Shown: one piece after another, positions 1-8,800 of the stretch
How positions within the stretch are numbered: position 1 is the stretch's first letter
How the letters are laid out: each line of letters opens with the position of its first letter
Origin: JACVRW01 sp963821275
GTDB taxonomy: Bacteria; Actinomycetota; Thermoleophilia; Solirubrobacterales; Thermoleophilaceae
DNA: 64,000 nt
Reading direction: 5' to 3'
Assembly (NCBI GenBank): GCA_963821275.1
Contig: CAWGDF010000003.1
Location: 62,001-126,000 of the forward strand
Notes under the pieces: generated by a model
Databases searched by the model: none
Told to the model about the DNA's origin: nothing
Seen by the model: only the letters and a program-made list of their open reading frames with translations
Translations under genes and position numbers: made by a program

Positions 1-1
1 C

Positions 2-586
2 GGCTTCGCGCTTCACAGCATGCGCTCGCCCGAGCTCACCCGCCTGTACCTCCAGTGCGACCCCGAGGACGACATCGGGCGCTGGCCCGACGATCGCATC
101 TGGGCGGAGCTGCACACCCGCTTCGAGTGCGAGGGGTGGTCGCTCGCGGAGGGCCCGATAGTCGAGAAGGGCATCACCCCGCTGCGCAGCTTCGTCACCG
201 AGCCCATGCAGCACGGGCGGCTGTTCCTGGCCGGTGACGCCGTACACATCGTCCCGGCCACGGGCGCCAAGGGGCTGAACCTGGCGGTCGCCGACGCGCG
301 CGTGCTCGCCGACGCACTGGTGCGCTGGTTCTCCAGCGGCGACGGAGCACCGCTCGAGGGCTACTCCGAGACCTGCCTGCCCCGCGTGTGGGGTGCGCAG
401 CACTTCGCCTCCTGGATGACGACGATGCTCCACCGGCTGCCCGACGACCGCGACGGCTTCAACACCCGCCTGCAGCGGGCGCAGCTCGAGTACATCTGCT
501 CCTCGCGCGCGGCCGCCACGTCACTGGCGGAGAACTACGTGGGCAGCGAGCACCCTACTTCGAAACTGGAAGATCAAATTGTGTGA
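2..586 (+). CDS. pobA: 4-hydroxybenzoate 3-monooxygenase, C-terminal part (truncated by window edge)
   Basis: This flavoprotein would hydroxylate 4-hydroxybenzoate to protocatechuate using NADPH and O2. The frame is open from base 2 and gives the last 194 residues; the N-terminal FAD-binding half lies outside the window. The N-terminal visible stretch GFALHSMRSPELTRLYLQ matches the family segment near the substrate site. RLFLAGDAVHIVPATGAKG (about residues 74-92 of the fragment) is the second FAD/NAD motif with the GD dipeptide and the PobA-specific ATGAKGLN loop. It sits 44 bases upstream of the thiolase and heads the protocatechuate genes, which agrees with its role. A generic phenol hydroxylase is the alternative, but the motif context favours PobA. 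Confidence 0.88.
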   Translation, partial: GFALHSMRSPELTRLYLQCDPEDDIGRWPDDRIWAELHTRFECEGWSLAEGPIVEKGITPLRSFVTEPMQHGRLFLAGDAVHIVPATGAKGLNLAVADARVLADALVRWFSSGDGAPLEGYSETCLPRVWGAQHFASWMTTMLHRLPDDRDGFNTRLQRAQLEYICSSRAAATSLAENYVGSEHPTSKLEDQIV

Positions 587-630
587 TTCTGGGCTGCGAA
601 TGGTCGAGCGAAAGGACGGTGGTGCGGCCG

Positions 631-1824
631 ATGGCAGGTGAGACCTACATCGTCGACGCCGTGAGAACGCCGACCGGCCGCTACGGCGGCGCGCTCGCGG
701 GCGTCCGCCCGGACGATCTCGCCGCCCGCGTCGTGGGCGCACTCGTCGAGCGAAGCCCCGCGCTCGACACCGAGCGAATCGACGACGTCCTGTTCGGGAA
801 CGCCAACGGGGCCGGCGAGGAGAACCGCAACGTGGCCCGGATGGCGACTCTGCTGGCGGGTCTCCCCACCGGCGTGTCCGGGGCCACGGTGAACCGCCTC
901 TGCGGATCGGGCATGGAGGCAACCATCCAGGCCAACCGCGCGATCGTGGCCGGGGACGCGTCGGTGTGCATCGCCGGCGGGGTCGAGTCGATGAGCCGCG
1001 CGCCTTGGGTCGTGATGAAGCCCGAGCAGGGCTACGCGCGCACCGATCAGACGCTGGTCTCGACGACGCTCGGCTGGCGGCTGGTGAACCCGGAGATGCC
1101 CGACGGCTGGACGGTCACGCTCGGCGAAGGGGCGGAGATCCTGGCGGACCGCTACGAGATCTCGCGTGAGGCGCAGGACGAGTTCGCGCTCCGAAGCCAC
1201 GAGCGCGCCGCCGCCGCCTGGGAGCGCGGCGCCTACGCCGACGAGACGGTCGCCGTGCCTGGCGTCGAGCTGGAGCGCGACGAGCCGATACGACCCGACA
1301 GCTCGCTCGAGAAGCTGGCCAAGCTGCGCCCCGCCTTCCGCGCGGACGGGACCGTCACGGCCGGCAACGCCTCGCCGCTCAACGACGGCGCCGCAGCCCT
1401 GCTGCTCGCCGACGAGGATGGGGTGGCGGCCAGCGGGCGGCAGCCGCTCGCCCGCATCGTCGCGCGCGGGCTGCACGCTGTCGAGCCGCCGGTTTACGGC
1501 ATCGCTCCGGTCGAGGCGGCCCGTCGCGCCCTCGAGCGCGCCGGGATCGGCTGGGAAGATCTCGAGCTCGTGGAGCTCAACGAGGCCTTCGCCGCGCAGG
1601 CGCTCGCGTGCCTCGCCGAGTGGTCTGAGCTCGATCCCGAGATCGTCAACGTGAACGGCGGCGCGGTCGCGCTGGGTCATCCGATCGGGTGCTCCGGCGC
1701 CCGCATCCTGACGACCCTGGTCTCGGAGCTGCGCCGGCGGGGCGGCGGCTACGGGCTGGCGGCGCTCTGCATCGGCGTCGGCCAGGGGATAGCGATGGTG
1801 GTGGAGGCCGATGGAGCGAGCTGA
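631..1824 (+). CDS. pcaF: Acetyl-CoA acyltransferase, probable beta-ketoadipyl-CoA thiolase
   Basis: This thiolase would cleave beta-ketoadipyl-CoA to succinyl-CoA and acetyl-CoA at the end of the pathway. It is 397 aa, the normal size for thiolase II. The acyl-accepting cysteine is C91 in NRLCGSGM. H350 sits in the GHPIGCSGAR signature and the second catalytic cysteine is C380 in ALCIGVGQG. I chose the ATG at 631 because the protein then begins MAGETYIVDAVRTP, the normal thiolase N-terminus; the frame is open further upstream but overlaps pobA. The gene overlaps pcaH by 14 bases, so translation is probably coupled. Substrate assignment rests on context, since thiolase sequences alone do not separate PcaF from acetoacetyl-CoA thiolases. 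Confidence 0.88.
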   Translation: MAGETYIVDAVRTPTGRYGGALAGVRPDDLAARVVGALVERSPALDTERIDDVLFGNANGAGEENRNVARMATLLAGLPTGVSGATVNRLCGSGMEATIQANRAIVAGDASVCIAGGVESMSRAPWVVMKPEQGYARTDQTLVSTTLGWRLVNPEMPDGWTVTLGEGAEILADRYEISREAQDEFALRSHERAAAAWERGAYADETVAVPGVELERDEPIRPDSSLEKLAKLRPAFRADGTVTAGNASPLNDGAAALLLADEDGVAASGRQPLARIVARGLHAVEPPVYGIAPVEAARRALERAGIGWEDLELVELNEAFAAQALACLAEWSELDPEIVNVNGGAVALGHPIGCSGARILTTLVSELRRRGGGYGLAALCIGVGQGIAMVVEADGAS

Positions 1825-2518
1825 ACGACTGGCGGGGTACCGGCGCGCGAGCGCGGACCCGCCCCACCTGCACCCGGACTACGTGGCCACCCGCACGCGG
1901 GCGCCCAGCCGGCCGCTCGTCCCCCTGCCGCACACCCTCTCCGAGATCACGGGTCCGGTGTACGGCCACGAACGCGTCGGCGAGCTGGATCACGATCTCA
2001 CCCGGCAGCACGAGGGCGAGCCGCTGGGCGAGCGGATGATTCTGCACGGGCGGGTGCTCGACGGCGACGGGCGCCCCGTCCGGAGCACGCTGATCGAGCT
2101 CTGGCAGGCCAACGCCGCGGGGCGCTACAAGCATGACGTGGACCGCCATCCCGCCCCGCTCGACCCCAGTTTCTCGGGAGCGGGTCGCTGCCTGACCGAC
2201 GATGACGGCCGCTATCGCTTCATCACGGTCAAGCCCGGCGCCTACCCCTGGCGCAACCATCCCAACGCATGGCGGGCGGCCCACATCCACCTGTCGCTGT
2301 TCGGCCCCGCATTCGCCACGCGCCTGGTCACGCAGATGTACTTCCCCGGCGATCCGCTGTTCGTCCAGGACCCGATCTTCCAGTCGGTGCCCGACGAGCG
2401 GCACAGGCAGCGCATGATCGCTCGCTTCGACCTCGGCCAGACGGTGCCGGAGTGGGCGCTGGCCTACGAGTTCGATGTTGTGCTGCGGGGTCGGGAGGCG
2501 ACCCCGATGGAGCAATGA
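1811..2518 (+). CDS. pcaH: Protocatechuate 3,4-dioxygenase beta subunit
   Basis: This is the iron-bearing subunit of the intradiol dioxygenase that opens protocatechuate to 3-carboxy-cis,cis-muconate. All four non-heme Fe(III) ligands are visible: Y106 (GRYKHD), Y145 (PGAYPWRNHPNAWR), H158 and H160 (AHIHLS). The segment PNAWRAAHIH is characteristic of PcaH. Length is 235 aa, typical for the family. The ATG at 1811 lies inside the end of the thiolase gene. The alpha subunit follows with a GTG start one base after this gene's stop, as expected for a stoichiometric heteromer. Confidence 0.95.
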   Translation: MERAERLAGYRRASADPPHLHPDYVATRTRAPSRPLVPLPHTLSEITGPVYGHERVGELDHDLTRQHEGEPLGERMILHGRVLDGDGRPVRSTLIELWQANAAGRYKHDVDRHPAPLDPSFSGAGRCLTDDDGRYRFITVKPGAYPWRNHPNAWRAAHIHLSLFGPAFATRLVTQMYFPGDPLFVQDPIFQSVPDERHRQRMIARFDLGQTVPEWALAYEFDVVLRGREATPMEQ

Positions 2519-2519
2519 G

Positions 2520-3080
2520 GTGACGCTGCCCACGCCCTCACAGACGGTCGGGCCCTTCTTCCGGATCGGCATTCCCAGCGAAGGGGGTACGGAGCTCGTG
2601 GCCCCCTGGGATCCCCGGGCGCTGCGTCTCATCGGCCGCGTCTTCGACGGCGAGGGCGAGCCGGTGGCCGACGCGCTGATCGAGCTCTGGCAGGCGAACC
2701 GGGAGGGCCGCTACGACCATCCCGAGGACACCCGCGAGCACGTGCCGCTGGAGCCCGGGTTCAGCGGCTTCGGCCGCTGCGAGACCGACGGCTCGGGGGC
2801 CTACGCCTTCGTCACGGTCAAGCCGGGCCTGGTGCCCCACCCCGACGGCGGGATGCAGGCCCCCCACATCGACGTGTCGCTGTTCGCGCGCGGTCTGCTG
2901 AAGCGCGTCGTGACCCGGATCTACTTCCCCGACGAGGGGGAGGCCAACGAGGCGGACCCCGTGCTCTCGTCCGTGGAGCCCGGCCGGCGAGAGGCCCTCG
3001 TCGCGCGGCGCGAGGCAGGCGCGCTGCGCTTCGACATACATCTGCAAGGCGACCGGGAGACCCCCTTCTTTGAGCTCTAG
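2520..3080 (+). CDS. pcaG: Protocatechuate 3,4-dioxygenase alpha subunit
   Basis: This is the structural partner of PcaH. The protein begins VTLPTPSQTVGPFFRIGIP, the diagnostic PcaG N-terminus, so I start it at the GTG at 2520 rather than the in-frame ATG at 2475 inside pcaH. At 186 aa it is family length. It keeps the dioxygenase beta-sandwich signature (LIELWQANREGRYDHPED, HIDVSLFARG) but lacks the second histidine of the HxH iron pair (APHIDVS where PcaH has AHIHLS), as expected for the non-iron subunit. Its end overlaps pcaB by 11 bases. Confidence 0.93.
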   Translation: MTLPTPSQTVGPFFRIGIPSEGGTELVAPWDPRALRLIGRVFDGEGEPVADALIELWQANREGRYDHPEDTREHVPLEPGFSGFGRCETDGSGAYAFVTVKPGLVPHPDGGMQAPHIDVSLFARGLLKRVVTRIYFPDEGEANEADPVLSSVEPGRREALVARREAGALRFDIHLQGDRETPFFEL

Positions 3081-4410
3081 CGACCTCTTCGGCGCGCTTT
3101 TCCTGCCCGACGATGTCCGGGCCGCGGTCTCGGACCGTGCGTGGATCAGCGCGATGCTCGAGTTCGAGGCCGCGCTCGCGGCGGCGGAGGCCAGTGCGGG
3201 CGTGATCCCCGGCGAAGCGGCCACGGCGATCGCGGCCGCCTGCGCGCCCGAGCGCTATGACCCCGACGCGCTCGGGCGCGAGGCGCGCGCCACCGGCAAC
3301 CCGGCGGCCCCGCTCGTCCGGGCCCTCACCGACGCGGTCGAGGGCGACGCGGCCGGGTTCGTGCACTGGGGGGCGACGAGCCAGGACGTGATGGACACCG
3401 CCTCGATGCTGGTCGCCCGCCGCTCGCTCGGCATCGTCGGGGGCCGGCTGGACGCCGTCGCCGCCGCCTGCGCTCGCCTGGCGGACGAGCACCGGGACAC
3501 GGTGATGCCCGCGCGGACGCTGCTGCAGCAGGCGCTTCCGACCACGTTCGGGCTGAAGGCGGCGGGGTGGCTCGTGGCCGTTCTCGACGCTCGCCGGCGG
3601 CTCGCGGCGCTGCACCTCGCGGCGGAGTTCGGCGGCGCCGCGGGGACGCTGGCCTCGCTCAAGGGGGAGGGGCTGCACGTGCTGACGCTGTTGGCGGAGC
3701 GGCTCGAGCTGGAGGAGCCGGTGGTCCCATGGCACACGGCACGAGCGCGGGTCGCCGAGGTCGGCGCCGCGCTGGCGCTCGCGGCGGGCAGCGTGGAGAA
3801 GATCGCGCAGGACGTGATGCTCATGGCGGCGACCGAGCTCGGCGAGGTGGCGGAGCCCGGCGGGGGAGAACGCGGCGGCTCATCGACGCTGCCGCACAAG
3901 CGGAACCCCGTGGGGTCGGTGGCCGCGATCGCGTGCGCGCGCCGGGTCCGGGGGGAGGCCTCCATCCTGCTGGGGGCGATGGCGCAGGAGCACGAGCGGG
4001 GCGCCGGCGGCTGGCAGGCCGAGTGGGAGGCCCTCAGCGGCGCGCTGGCCTACGCGGGCGGCGCCGCGGCCGCGATGAGCGAGGTGCTCGAGCGGCTGGA
4101 GGTCAAGCCCGACCGGATGCGGGAGAACCTCGCGGCCACCGACGGGCTGGTGTTGGCGGAGTCGGTGAGCATGGCGCTGGCGGAGCGAATCGGGCGCCGC
4201 CCGGCCCACGAGCTCGTCCAGGCCGCCTCGCGGCGGGCGGTCGAGGCGGGCCGGCCGCTGCGCGACGAGATGCTCGACGACGCCGAGATCGGTGCGCAGC
4301 TCTCGCCGGAGGAGATCGACGACGCGCTGGAACCCGGCGCCTATCTGGGAGCGGGGGAGGCCCTCGTGGAGCGGGCGTTGGAGCGCTATCGGGAGGAGGC
4401 AGACGAGTGA
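3070..4410 (+). CDS. pcaB: 3-carboxy-cis,cis-muconate cycloisomerase
   Basis: This enzyme of the fumarase/aspartase superfamily lactonises 3-carboxymuconate to 4-carboxymuconolactone. It has 446 aa starting at a TTG (SSSDLFGALF), overlapping pcaG. The superfamily signature is clear: GGSSTLPHKRNPVGS at about residues 275-289 carries the catalytic serine loop. FVHWGATSQDVMDTA (near residue 97) is the substrate-binding segment shared with adenylosuccinate lyases. Operon position between pcaHG and pcaC supports PcaB over other superfamily members. The stop codon overlaps the next start in the form GTGA. Confidence 0.93.
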   Translation: MSSSDLFGALFLPDDVRAAVSDRAWISAMLEFEAALAAAEASAGVIPGEAATAIAAACAPERYDPDALGREARATGNPAAPLVRALTDAVEGDAAGFVHWGATSQDVMDTASMLVARRSLGIVGGRLDAVAAACARLADEHRDTVMPARTLLQQALPTTFGLKAAGWLVAVLDARRRLAALHLAAEFGGAAGTLASLKGEGLHVLTLLAERLELEEPVVPWHTARARVAEVGAALALAAGSVEKIAQDVMLMAATELGEVAEPGGGERGGSSTLPHKRNPVGSVAAIACARRVRGEASILLGAMAQEHERGAGGWQAEWEALSGALAYAGGAAAAMSEVLERLEVKPDRMRENLAATDGLVLAESVSMALAERIGRRPAHELVQAASRRAVEAGRPLRDEMLDDAEIGAQLSPEEIDDALEPGAYLGAGEALVERALERYREEADE

Positions 4411-4781
4411 ACGACGATGCGAGAGAGCGGGGGATGAACGTCCGCCGCGAGGTGCTCGGAGACGAGCACGTGGACGCCGCGCTGGAGCGAAGCTCCGAGT
4501 TCAGCGCCGATTTCCAGGACCTGATCACGCGCTATGCGTGGGGCGAGATCTGGACGCGGCCGGGGCTCGACCGGCGCACGCGCAGCGCGGTCACCATCAC
4601 CGCGCTGGTGGCGCGGGGCCAGTTCGACGAGCTCGCCTTCCACGTGAGGGCGGCCGTGCGCAACGGCCTGACCCGCAACGAGATCAGGGAGATCCTGCTC
4701 CAGAACGCCATCTACTGCGGCGTGCCGGCCGCGAACTCCGCCTTCGCGGTCGCCCAGAAGGTGCTGGACGGGAGCCAGTGA
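4407..4781 (+). CDS. pcaC: 4-carboxymuconolactone decarboxylase
   Basis: PcaC decarboxylates gamma-carboxymuconolactone to beta-ketoadipate enol-lactone. The 124-aa stand-alone form is seen here, not the PcaD-PcaC fusion (PcaL) common in actinobacteria. Recognisable stretches are RSAVTITALVARGQFDELAFH and NEIREILLQNAIYCGVPAAN of the AhpD-like helical fold. The GTG at 4407 is preceded by a strong GGGAGGAGG and overlaps the pcaB stop; an ATG at 4434 is an alternative. No enol-lactone hydrolase (pcaD) is adjacent, so that step must be encoded elsewhere. Confidence 0.92.
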   Translation: MNDDARERGMNVRREVLGDEHVDAALERSSEFSADFQDLITRYAWGEIWTRPGLDRRTRSAVTITALVARGQFDELAFHVRAAVRNGLTRNEIREILLQNAIYCGVPAANSAFAVAQKVLDGSQ

Positions 4782-5902
4782 GCAAGATGCCACGCGACAC
4801 GCCACCGTTCCGAGCCGACCACGTCGGCAGCCTGCTCCGCCCGCCGGCGCTGCTGGAGGCTCGCGACCGCTACGCGGACGGCGAGCTCTCCGCCGAGGAG
4901 CTGCGTGCCGCCGAGGACACCGCCATCCGCGACGTGGTGCGGATGCAGGAGGAGGTGGGGCTTCAGTCCGCCACCGACGGCGAGTTCCGCCGCGCGTCCT
5001 GGCACATGGACTTCATCTACGGGATCGACGGGATCTCGAAGGCCGAGGACGACCTCAAGGTCCAGTTCCACAACCCCGAGGGGACCATCGAGTTCACCCC
5101 CGCGGCCCTGAAGATCGACGGCAAGCTCGGGATCGGCGAGACCATCTTCGGGGACCACTTCGAGTTCCTGCGCGACACCGCGGAGGGGGCCACCCCGAAG
5201 CTCACGATCCCCTCGCCGAGCATGGTCCACTACCGCGGCGGGGCCGCCGCCATCGACCCCGAGGTCTATCCCGACCGGGACGAGTTCTGGCGTGATCTCA
5301 CCGCCGCCTACGGGGAGCAGGTGCGCCGTGTCGCCGGCCTGGGCTGCAGCTACCTCCAGTTCGACGACACGAGCCTCGCCTACCTGAACGACCCCAAGCA
5401 GCGGCAGATGATGTCCGAGCGCGGCGAGGACGCGGAGCACCTGCACGAGAGCTACATCCGCCACATCAACGAGGCGCTGGCCGACCGGCCGGAGAGCCTG
5501 ACCGTGACCACCCACATGTGCCGCGGCAACTTCCGCTCCTCGTGGGTGGCGGAGGGCGGCTACGACTTCGTCGCCGAGGCGCTCTTCGGCGAGCTGGGCG
5601 TCGATGGGTTCTTCCTCGAGTACGACGACCCGCGCTCCGGGGGGTTCGAGCCGCTCCGCTTCGTCCCGAAGGGGAAGATGGTGGTGCTCGGGCTGGTGAC
5701 GACCAAGCGCGGTGAGCTGGAGAGCAAGGACCAGCTGAAGCGGCGCATCGAGGAGGCCTCGAAGTTCGTGGACCTGGACCAGCTCTGCCTCTCGCCGCAG
5801 TGCGGCTTCTCCTCGACCGTCGAGGGCAACGTGCTCTCCTACGAGGAGGAGGTCGCCAAGCTGCGCCTGATCGTCGAGACGGCGCAGGAGGTGTGGGGCT
5901 GA
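4778..5902 (+). CDS. MetE C-terminal-domain-like (cobalamin-independent methionine synthase family) protein
   Basis: This is a UROD/MetE-like TIM-barrel protein of about 374 aa, equivalent to the catalytic C-terminal half of MetE without its N-terminal half. Likely zinc ligands are the H and C of TTHMCRGNFR and the C of LSPQCGFSS, matching the His-Cys...Cys set of MetE. The start FRADHVGSLLRP is typical of these short proteins. The GTG at 4778 overlaps the pcaC stop; an ATG at 4787 is equally possible. Such proteins are usually labelled methionine synthase, but sitting inside a protocatechuate operon suggests a methyl- or alkyl-transfer role linked to aromatic substrates. That role is inference. 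Confidence 0.82.
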   Translation: MSKMPRDTPPFRADHVGSLLRPPALLEARDRYADGELSAEELRAAEDTAIRDVVRMQEEVGLQSATDGEFRRASWHMDFIYGIDGISKAEDDLKVQFHNPEGTIEFTPAALKIDGKLGIGETIFGDHFEFLRDTAEGATPKLTIPSPSMVHYRGGAAAIDPEVYPDRDEFWRDLTAAYGEQVRRVAGLGCSYLQFDDTSLAYLNDPKQRQMMSERGEDAEHLHESYIRHINEALADRPESLTVTTHMCRGNFRSSWVAEGGYDFVAEALFGELGVDGFFLEYDDPRSGGFEPLRFVPKGKMVVLGLVTTKRGELESKDQLKRRIEEASKFVDLDQLCLSPQCGFSSTVEGNVLSYEEEVAKLRLIVETAQEVWG

Positions 5903-5952
5903 GATAGTCGACGTACCGGCAAGCGGCCAAGACCACGGGGGAGGGGTAGCCA

Positions 5953-7419
5953 ATGGCCACGGCACAGCTCGAACAGGAGCGGTTGCTCATCGGGGGGCAG
6001 TGGAAGGACGCGGGCTCGGGGGATGTCTTCGAGCGAACCGACCCGTTCACGGGGGAGCCGGCGGGGACGGCGGCGGCGGCGACGCGCGACGACGCCCGCG
6101 CGGCCGCCGACGCGGCCGCGGCCGCGTTCGGCGACTGGGCCACCAGCCCGCCCTCGCTGCGGCGCGAGCTGCTACAGAAGGCCGCGGCGCTGCTGACGGA
6201 GCGCGCCGAGGACATCGCCGCGATCGTCACCCGGGAAACCGGGGCCACCTTCGGCTGGGGGATGTTCAACTGCCAGCTCGCCGCCGGGATGCTGGGCGAG
6301 GCGGCCGCTCAGACGACGGCGGTCCGGGGCGAGGTGATCCCCTCGGACGTGCCCGGCCTGCTCGCCATGGGGGTGCGTCAGCCGGCGGGCGTCGTCGTCG
6401 GGATCGCGCCCTGGAACGCGCCGGTCATCCTGGGCACGCGGGCGGTGGCCACCCCGCTGGCCTTCGGCAACACGGTGGTGCTCAAGGCGTCCCAGGTGTG
6501 CCCGGCCACCCACGCCGCCGTCGCCCGCGCGCTTGACGACGCGGGCCTGCCGCCCGGAGTGATCAACCTGATCACCCATGAGCCCGGCGCCGTGACCGAC
6601 GTGGTGGACGAGCTGATCGCCCACCCGGCTGTGCGACGGATCAACTTCACCGGCTCGACGCGAGTCGGCCGCCTGGTGGCCGAGAACGCCGCGCGTCATC
6701 TCAAGCGGGTGCTGCTCGAGCTGGGCGGCAAGGCGCCGATGGTGGTGCTGGCCGACGCGGACCTGGACGAGGCGGTGGCGGCGGCGAAGTTCGGCGCGTT
6801 CATGCACCAGGGGCAGATCTGCATGTCCACCGAGAAGATCGTGGCCGACCGCGCGGTGTCGGACGAGCTGGCCGCCGGGCTGGCCGAGAAGGCGCGGGCG
6901 CTGCAGGTGGGCGATCCGCGCGACCCCAACACTCAGATCGGGCCGCTCGTCGGGCCGAGCGCGGTGGAGCGCGTCGCGGGCCTCGTCGAGGACGCCGTGG
7001 CCCAGGGGGCGGAGGTGATGTGCGGCGGCGAGGCGGACGGCCCGCTCTTCCCCCCGACCGTGCTGAGAGGCGTGACACCGGACATGCGCATCTACTCCGA
7101 GGAGTCCTTCGGCCCGCTGGTCGGGATCGTGGACGTGGACGGCCCCGACGAGGCTGTCGAGGTCGCCAACGACACCGAGTACGGCCTCGCCGCAGCGGTG
7201 TTCGGCCGCCACGTGCCCACGGCGCTCGAGGTGGCTCGCCGGATCGAGAGCGGCATCTGCCACGTCAACGGGTCGACCGTGCACGACGAGGCGCAGATGC
7301 CGTTCGGCGGCGTGAAGGCGAGTGGCTGGGGCCGCTTCGGCGGCACGGCCGCGCTGGAGGAGTTCACCGAGCTTCGCTGGTTGACCGTCCAGAGCGGCTC
7401 GCGGCAGTACCCGCTCTGA
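5953..7419 (+). CDS. NAD(P)-dependent aldehyde dehydrogenase, vanillin/salicylaldehyde dehydrogenase type
   Basis: This 488-aa ALDH probably oxidises an aromatic aldehyde such as vanillin or 4-hydroxybenzaldehyde to the acid feeding pobA/pca. The catalytic cysteine is C290 in HQGQICMSTEK, a motif shared with vanillin and salicylaldehyde dehydrogenases. The general base is E256 in LELGGKAP, and APWNAP (about 152-157) and FTGSTRVGR are cofactor-site motifs. The ATG follows a GGGGGAGGGG ribosome binding site with normal spacing. A 50-base gap separates it from the methyltransferase-like gene, so it may belong to the same operon. Exact substrate is inferred from neighbours. Confidence 0.88.
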   Translation: MATAQLEQERLLIGGQWKDAGSGDVFERTDPFTGEPAGTAAAATRDDARAAADAAAAAFGDWATSPPSLRRELLQKAAALLTERAEDIAAIVTRETGATFGWGMFNCQLAAGMLGEAAAQTTAVRGEVIPSDVPGLLAMGVRQPAGVVVGIAPWNAPVILGTRAVATPLAFGNTVVLKASQVCPATHAAVARALDDAGLPPGVINLITHEPGAVTDVVDELIAHPAVRRINFTGSTRVGRLVAENAARHLKRVLLELGGKAPMVVLADADLDEAVAAAKFGAFMHQGQICMSTEKIVADRAVSDELAAGLAEKARALQVGDPRDPNTQIGPLVGPSAVERVAGLVEDAVAQGAEVMCGGEADGPLFPPTVLRGVTPDMRIYSEESFGPLVGIVDVDGPDEAVEVANDTEYGLAAAVFGRHVPTALEVARRIESGICHVNGSTVHDEAQMPFGGVKASGWGRFGGTAALEEFTELRWLTVQSGSRQYPL

Positions 7420-7442
7420 CGCCGGCCGCGAGACTGCAACGC

Positions 7443-8573
7443 ATGACATCCGAGCCGGTCATCAGCCGGCGCGCTCTCAACCGGGCGCTGCTCGAGCGCC
7501 AGCACCTGCTGGGAAGGGTCCAGGCTTCCGTGACACAGGAGGTCGAGCATCTCCTGGGGCTGCAGGCGCAGGCGCCGATGCCGCCGTACTACGGCCTCTG
7601 GTCGCGGATCGAGGGCTTCGACCCGCACGAGCTGGGCCGGATGCTCACCGAGCGCGAGGCGGTGCGCCTGACGCTCATGCGCGGCACCGTCCATCTGGTG
7701 ACCGTGCGCGATGCGCTGCTGTTGCGTCCGCTCGTGCAGGCCGTGATCGAGCGCCAGCACAACGGCGTCTTCGGGCGGCGGATGGGCGGCGCCGACCCCG
7801 CCGAGCTCGCGGCGGCGGTGCGCGAGCTCCTTGACGGGGAGCCGCTGACCGCCCGCGAGCTCGCGCGGGAGCTGGTGGCGCGGGGGATCGGCGAGGACGT
7901 CGAGGCCATCGGCAACGCGACCCGCGTCCAGGTGCCGCTCGTGCAGGTGCCCCCGCGCGGAGTGTGGGGAGCCGGCGGGCGGGCGAAGTACGCCTCACTG
8001 GAGGCCTGGACCGGGCGCGAGCTCGAGGCCGAGCCGTCGATCGACGACCTGACGCTGCGCTACCTGGGCTCCTTCGGTCCCGCCTCGGTGATGGACATGC
8101 AGAGCTGGTCGGGACTGACGAGGCTGAGAGAGGTGTTCGAGCGGCTGCGGCCCCGGCTGCTGGCGTTACGTGACGAGGAGGGCGTGGAGCTGTTCGACCT
8201 GTCCGATGCCCCGCGACCCGCTCCGGACGTGCCCGCGCCGGTGAGGCTGCTGGGCGAGTACGACAACGTGCTGCTCGGCCATGCCGACCGGCGGCGGATC
8301 ATCCCGGAGGATTTCCCCTGGAACGCGATGCTCGCGCCGGGGCGCTTCGTGAACAACCTGCTCGTCAACGGCGAGCTTCGTGCCACCTGGTGGATCGAGC
8401 GCGAGGGGAAAGGCCGCGCCACCCTCGGCATCCGCGCGGCCCGTCCGCTGGCGCGCCGAGAGCGGGAGGCGGTGCGGGCCGAGGCGCAACGGACGATCGA
8501 CTTCGCGGCTCCCGAGGCAGCCACGCGGGATGTGCGCTTCGAGCCGGCGGTTGGCTCACGGTCCAGCGGGTAA
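7443..8573 (+). CDS. Winged-helix DNA-binding protein, AlkZ/YcaQ-like (HTH_42) family
   Basis: This is a 376-aa protein of the winged-helix family that includes the DNA glycosylases AlkZ (Streptomyces) and YcaQ (E. coli). The N-terminal region contains LLGLQAQAP with Q41-A-Q43, which corresponds to the Q-x-Q catalytic motif of AlkZ. RLTLMRGTVHLVT (about residues 77-89) and the C-terminal LLGEYDNVLLGHADR and APGRFVNNLLVNG are family hallmarks. I start it at the ATG at 7443, 23 bases after the dehydrogenase stop. It may act in repair of bulky or crosslink alkylation lesions; many paralogues in actinobacteria are uncharacterised, so substrate is unknown. Confidence 0.8.
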   Translation: MTSEPVISRRALNRALLERQHLLGRVQASVTQEVEHLLGLQAQAPMPPYYGLWSRIEGFDPHELGRMLTEREAVRLTLMRGTVHLVTVRDALLLRPLVQAVIERQHNGVFGRRMGGADPAELAAAVRELLDGEPLTARELARELVARGIGEDVEAIGNATRVQVPLVQVPPRGVWGAGGRAKYASLEAWTGRELEAEPSIDDLTLRYLGSFGPASVMDMQSWSGLTRLREVFERLRPRLLALRDEEGVELFDLSDAPRPAPDVPAPVRLLGEYDNVLLGHADRRRIIPEDFPWNAMLAPGRFVNNLLVNGELRATWWIEREGKGRATLGIRAARPLARREREAVRAEAQRTIDFAAPEAATRDVRFEPAVGSRSSG

Positions 8574-8582
8574 CCAGGAGGC

Positions 8583-8741
8583 ATGGAACACCAAGAGTCC
8601 ATCGACACCGACGAGCGCGACGAGAAGGCTGCGGCCGACCCCGAGCCGAAGAAGCAGCAGCCCGAGCAGGACGAGACCGACAGCTCGTTCTGGGACACCG
8701 ACGAGCACTCGGACGCACCCGGGCCAACCGGCACCGGGTAG
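8583..8741 (+). CDS. Small acidic hypothetical protein
   Basis: This 52-aa open frame starts at an ATG preceded by AGGAGG (AACCAGGAGGC, ideal spacing is slightly short) and lies 9 bases after the AlkZ-like gene. The product is nearly all charged or polar (Asp, Glu, Lys, Gln) with no hydrophobic core, so it should be disordered and cytoplasmic. It is not recognised as a known family. The good ribosome binding site and operon-like spacing are the reasons to call it; composition alone would not be enough. Confidence 0.55.
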   Translation: MEHQESIDTDERDEKAAADPEPKKQQPEQDETDSSFWDTDEHSDAPGPTGTG

Positions 8742-8800
8742 GCCGCGAATGCGTCAGGCCGGCGTCTGGCCGGCCTGGTCGATGATCGTCACCGCGATCC

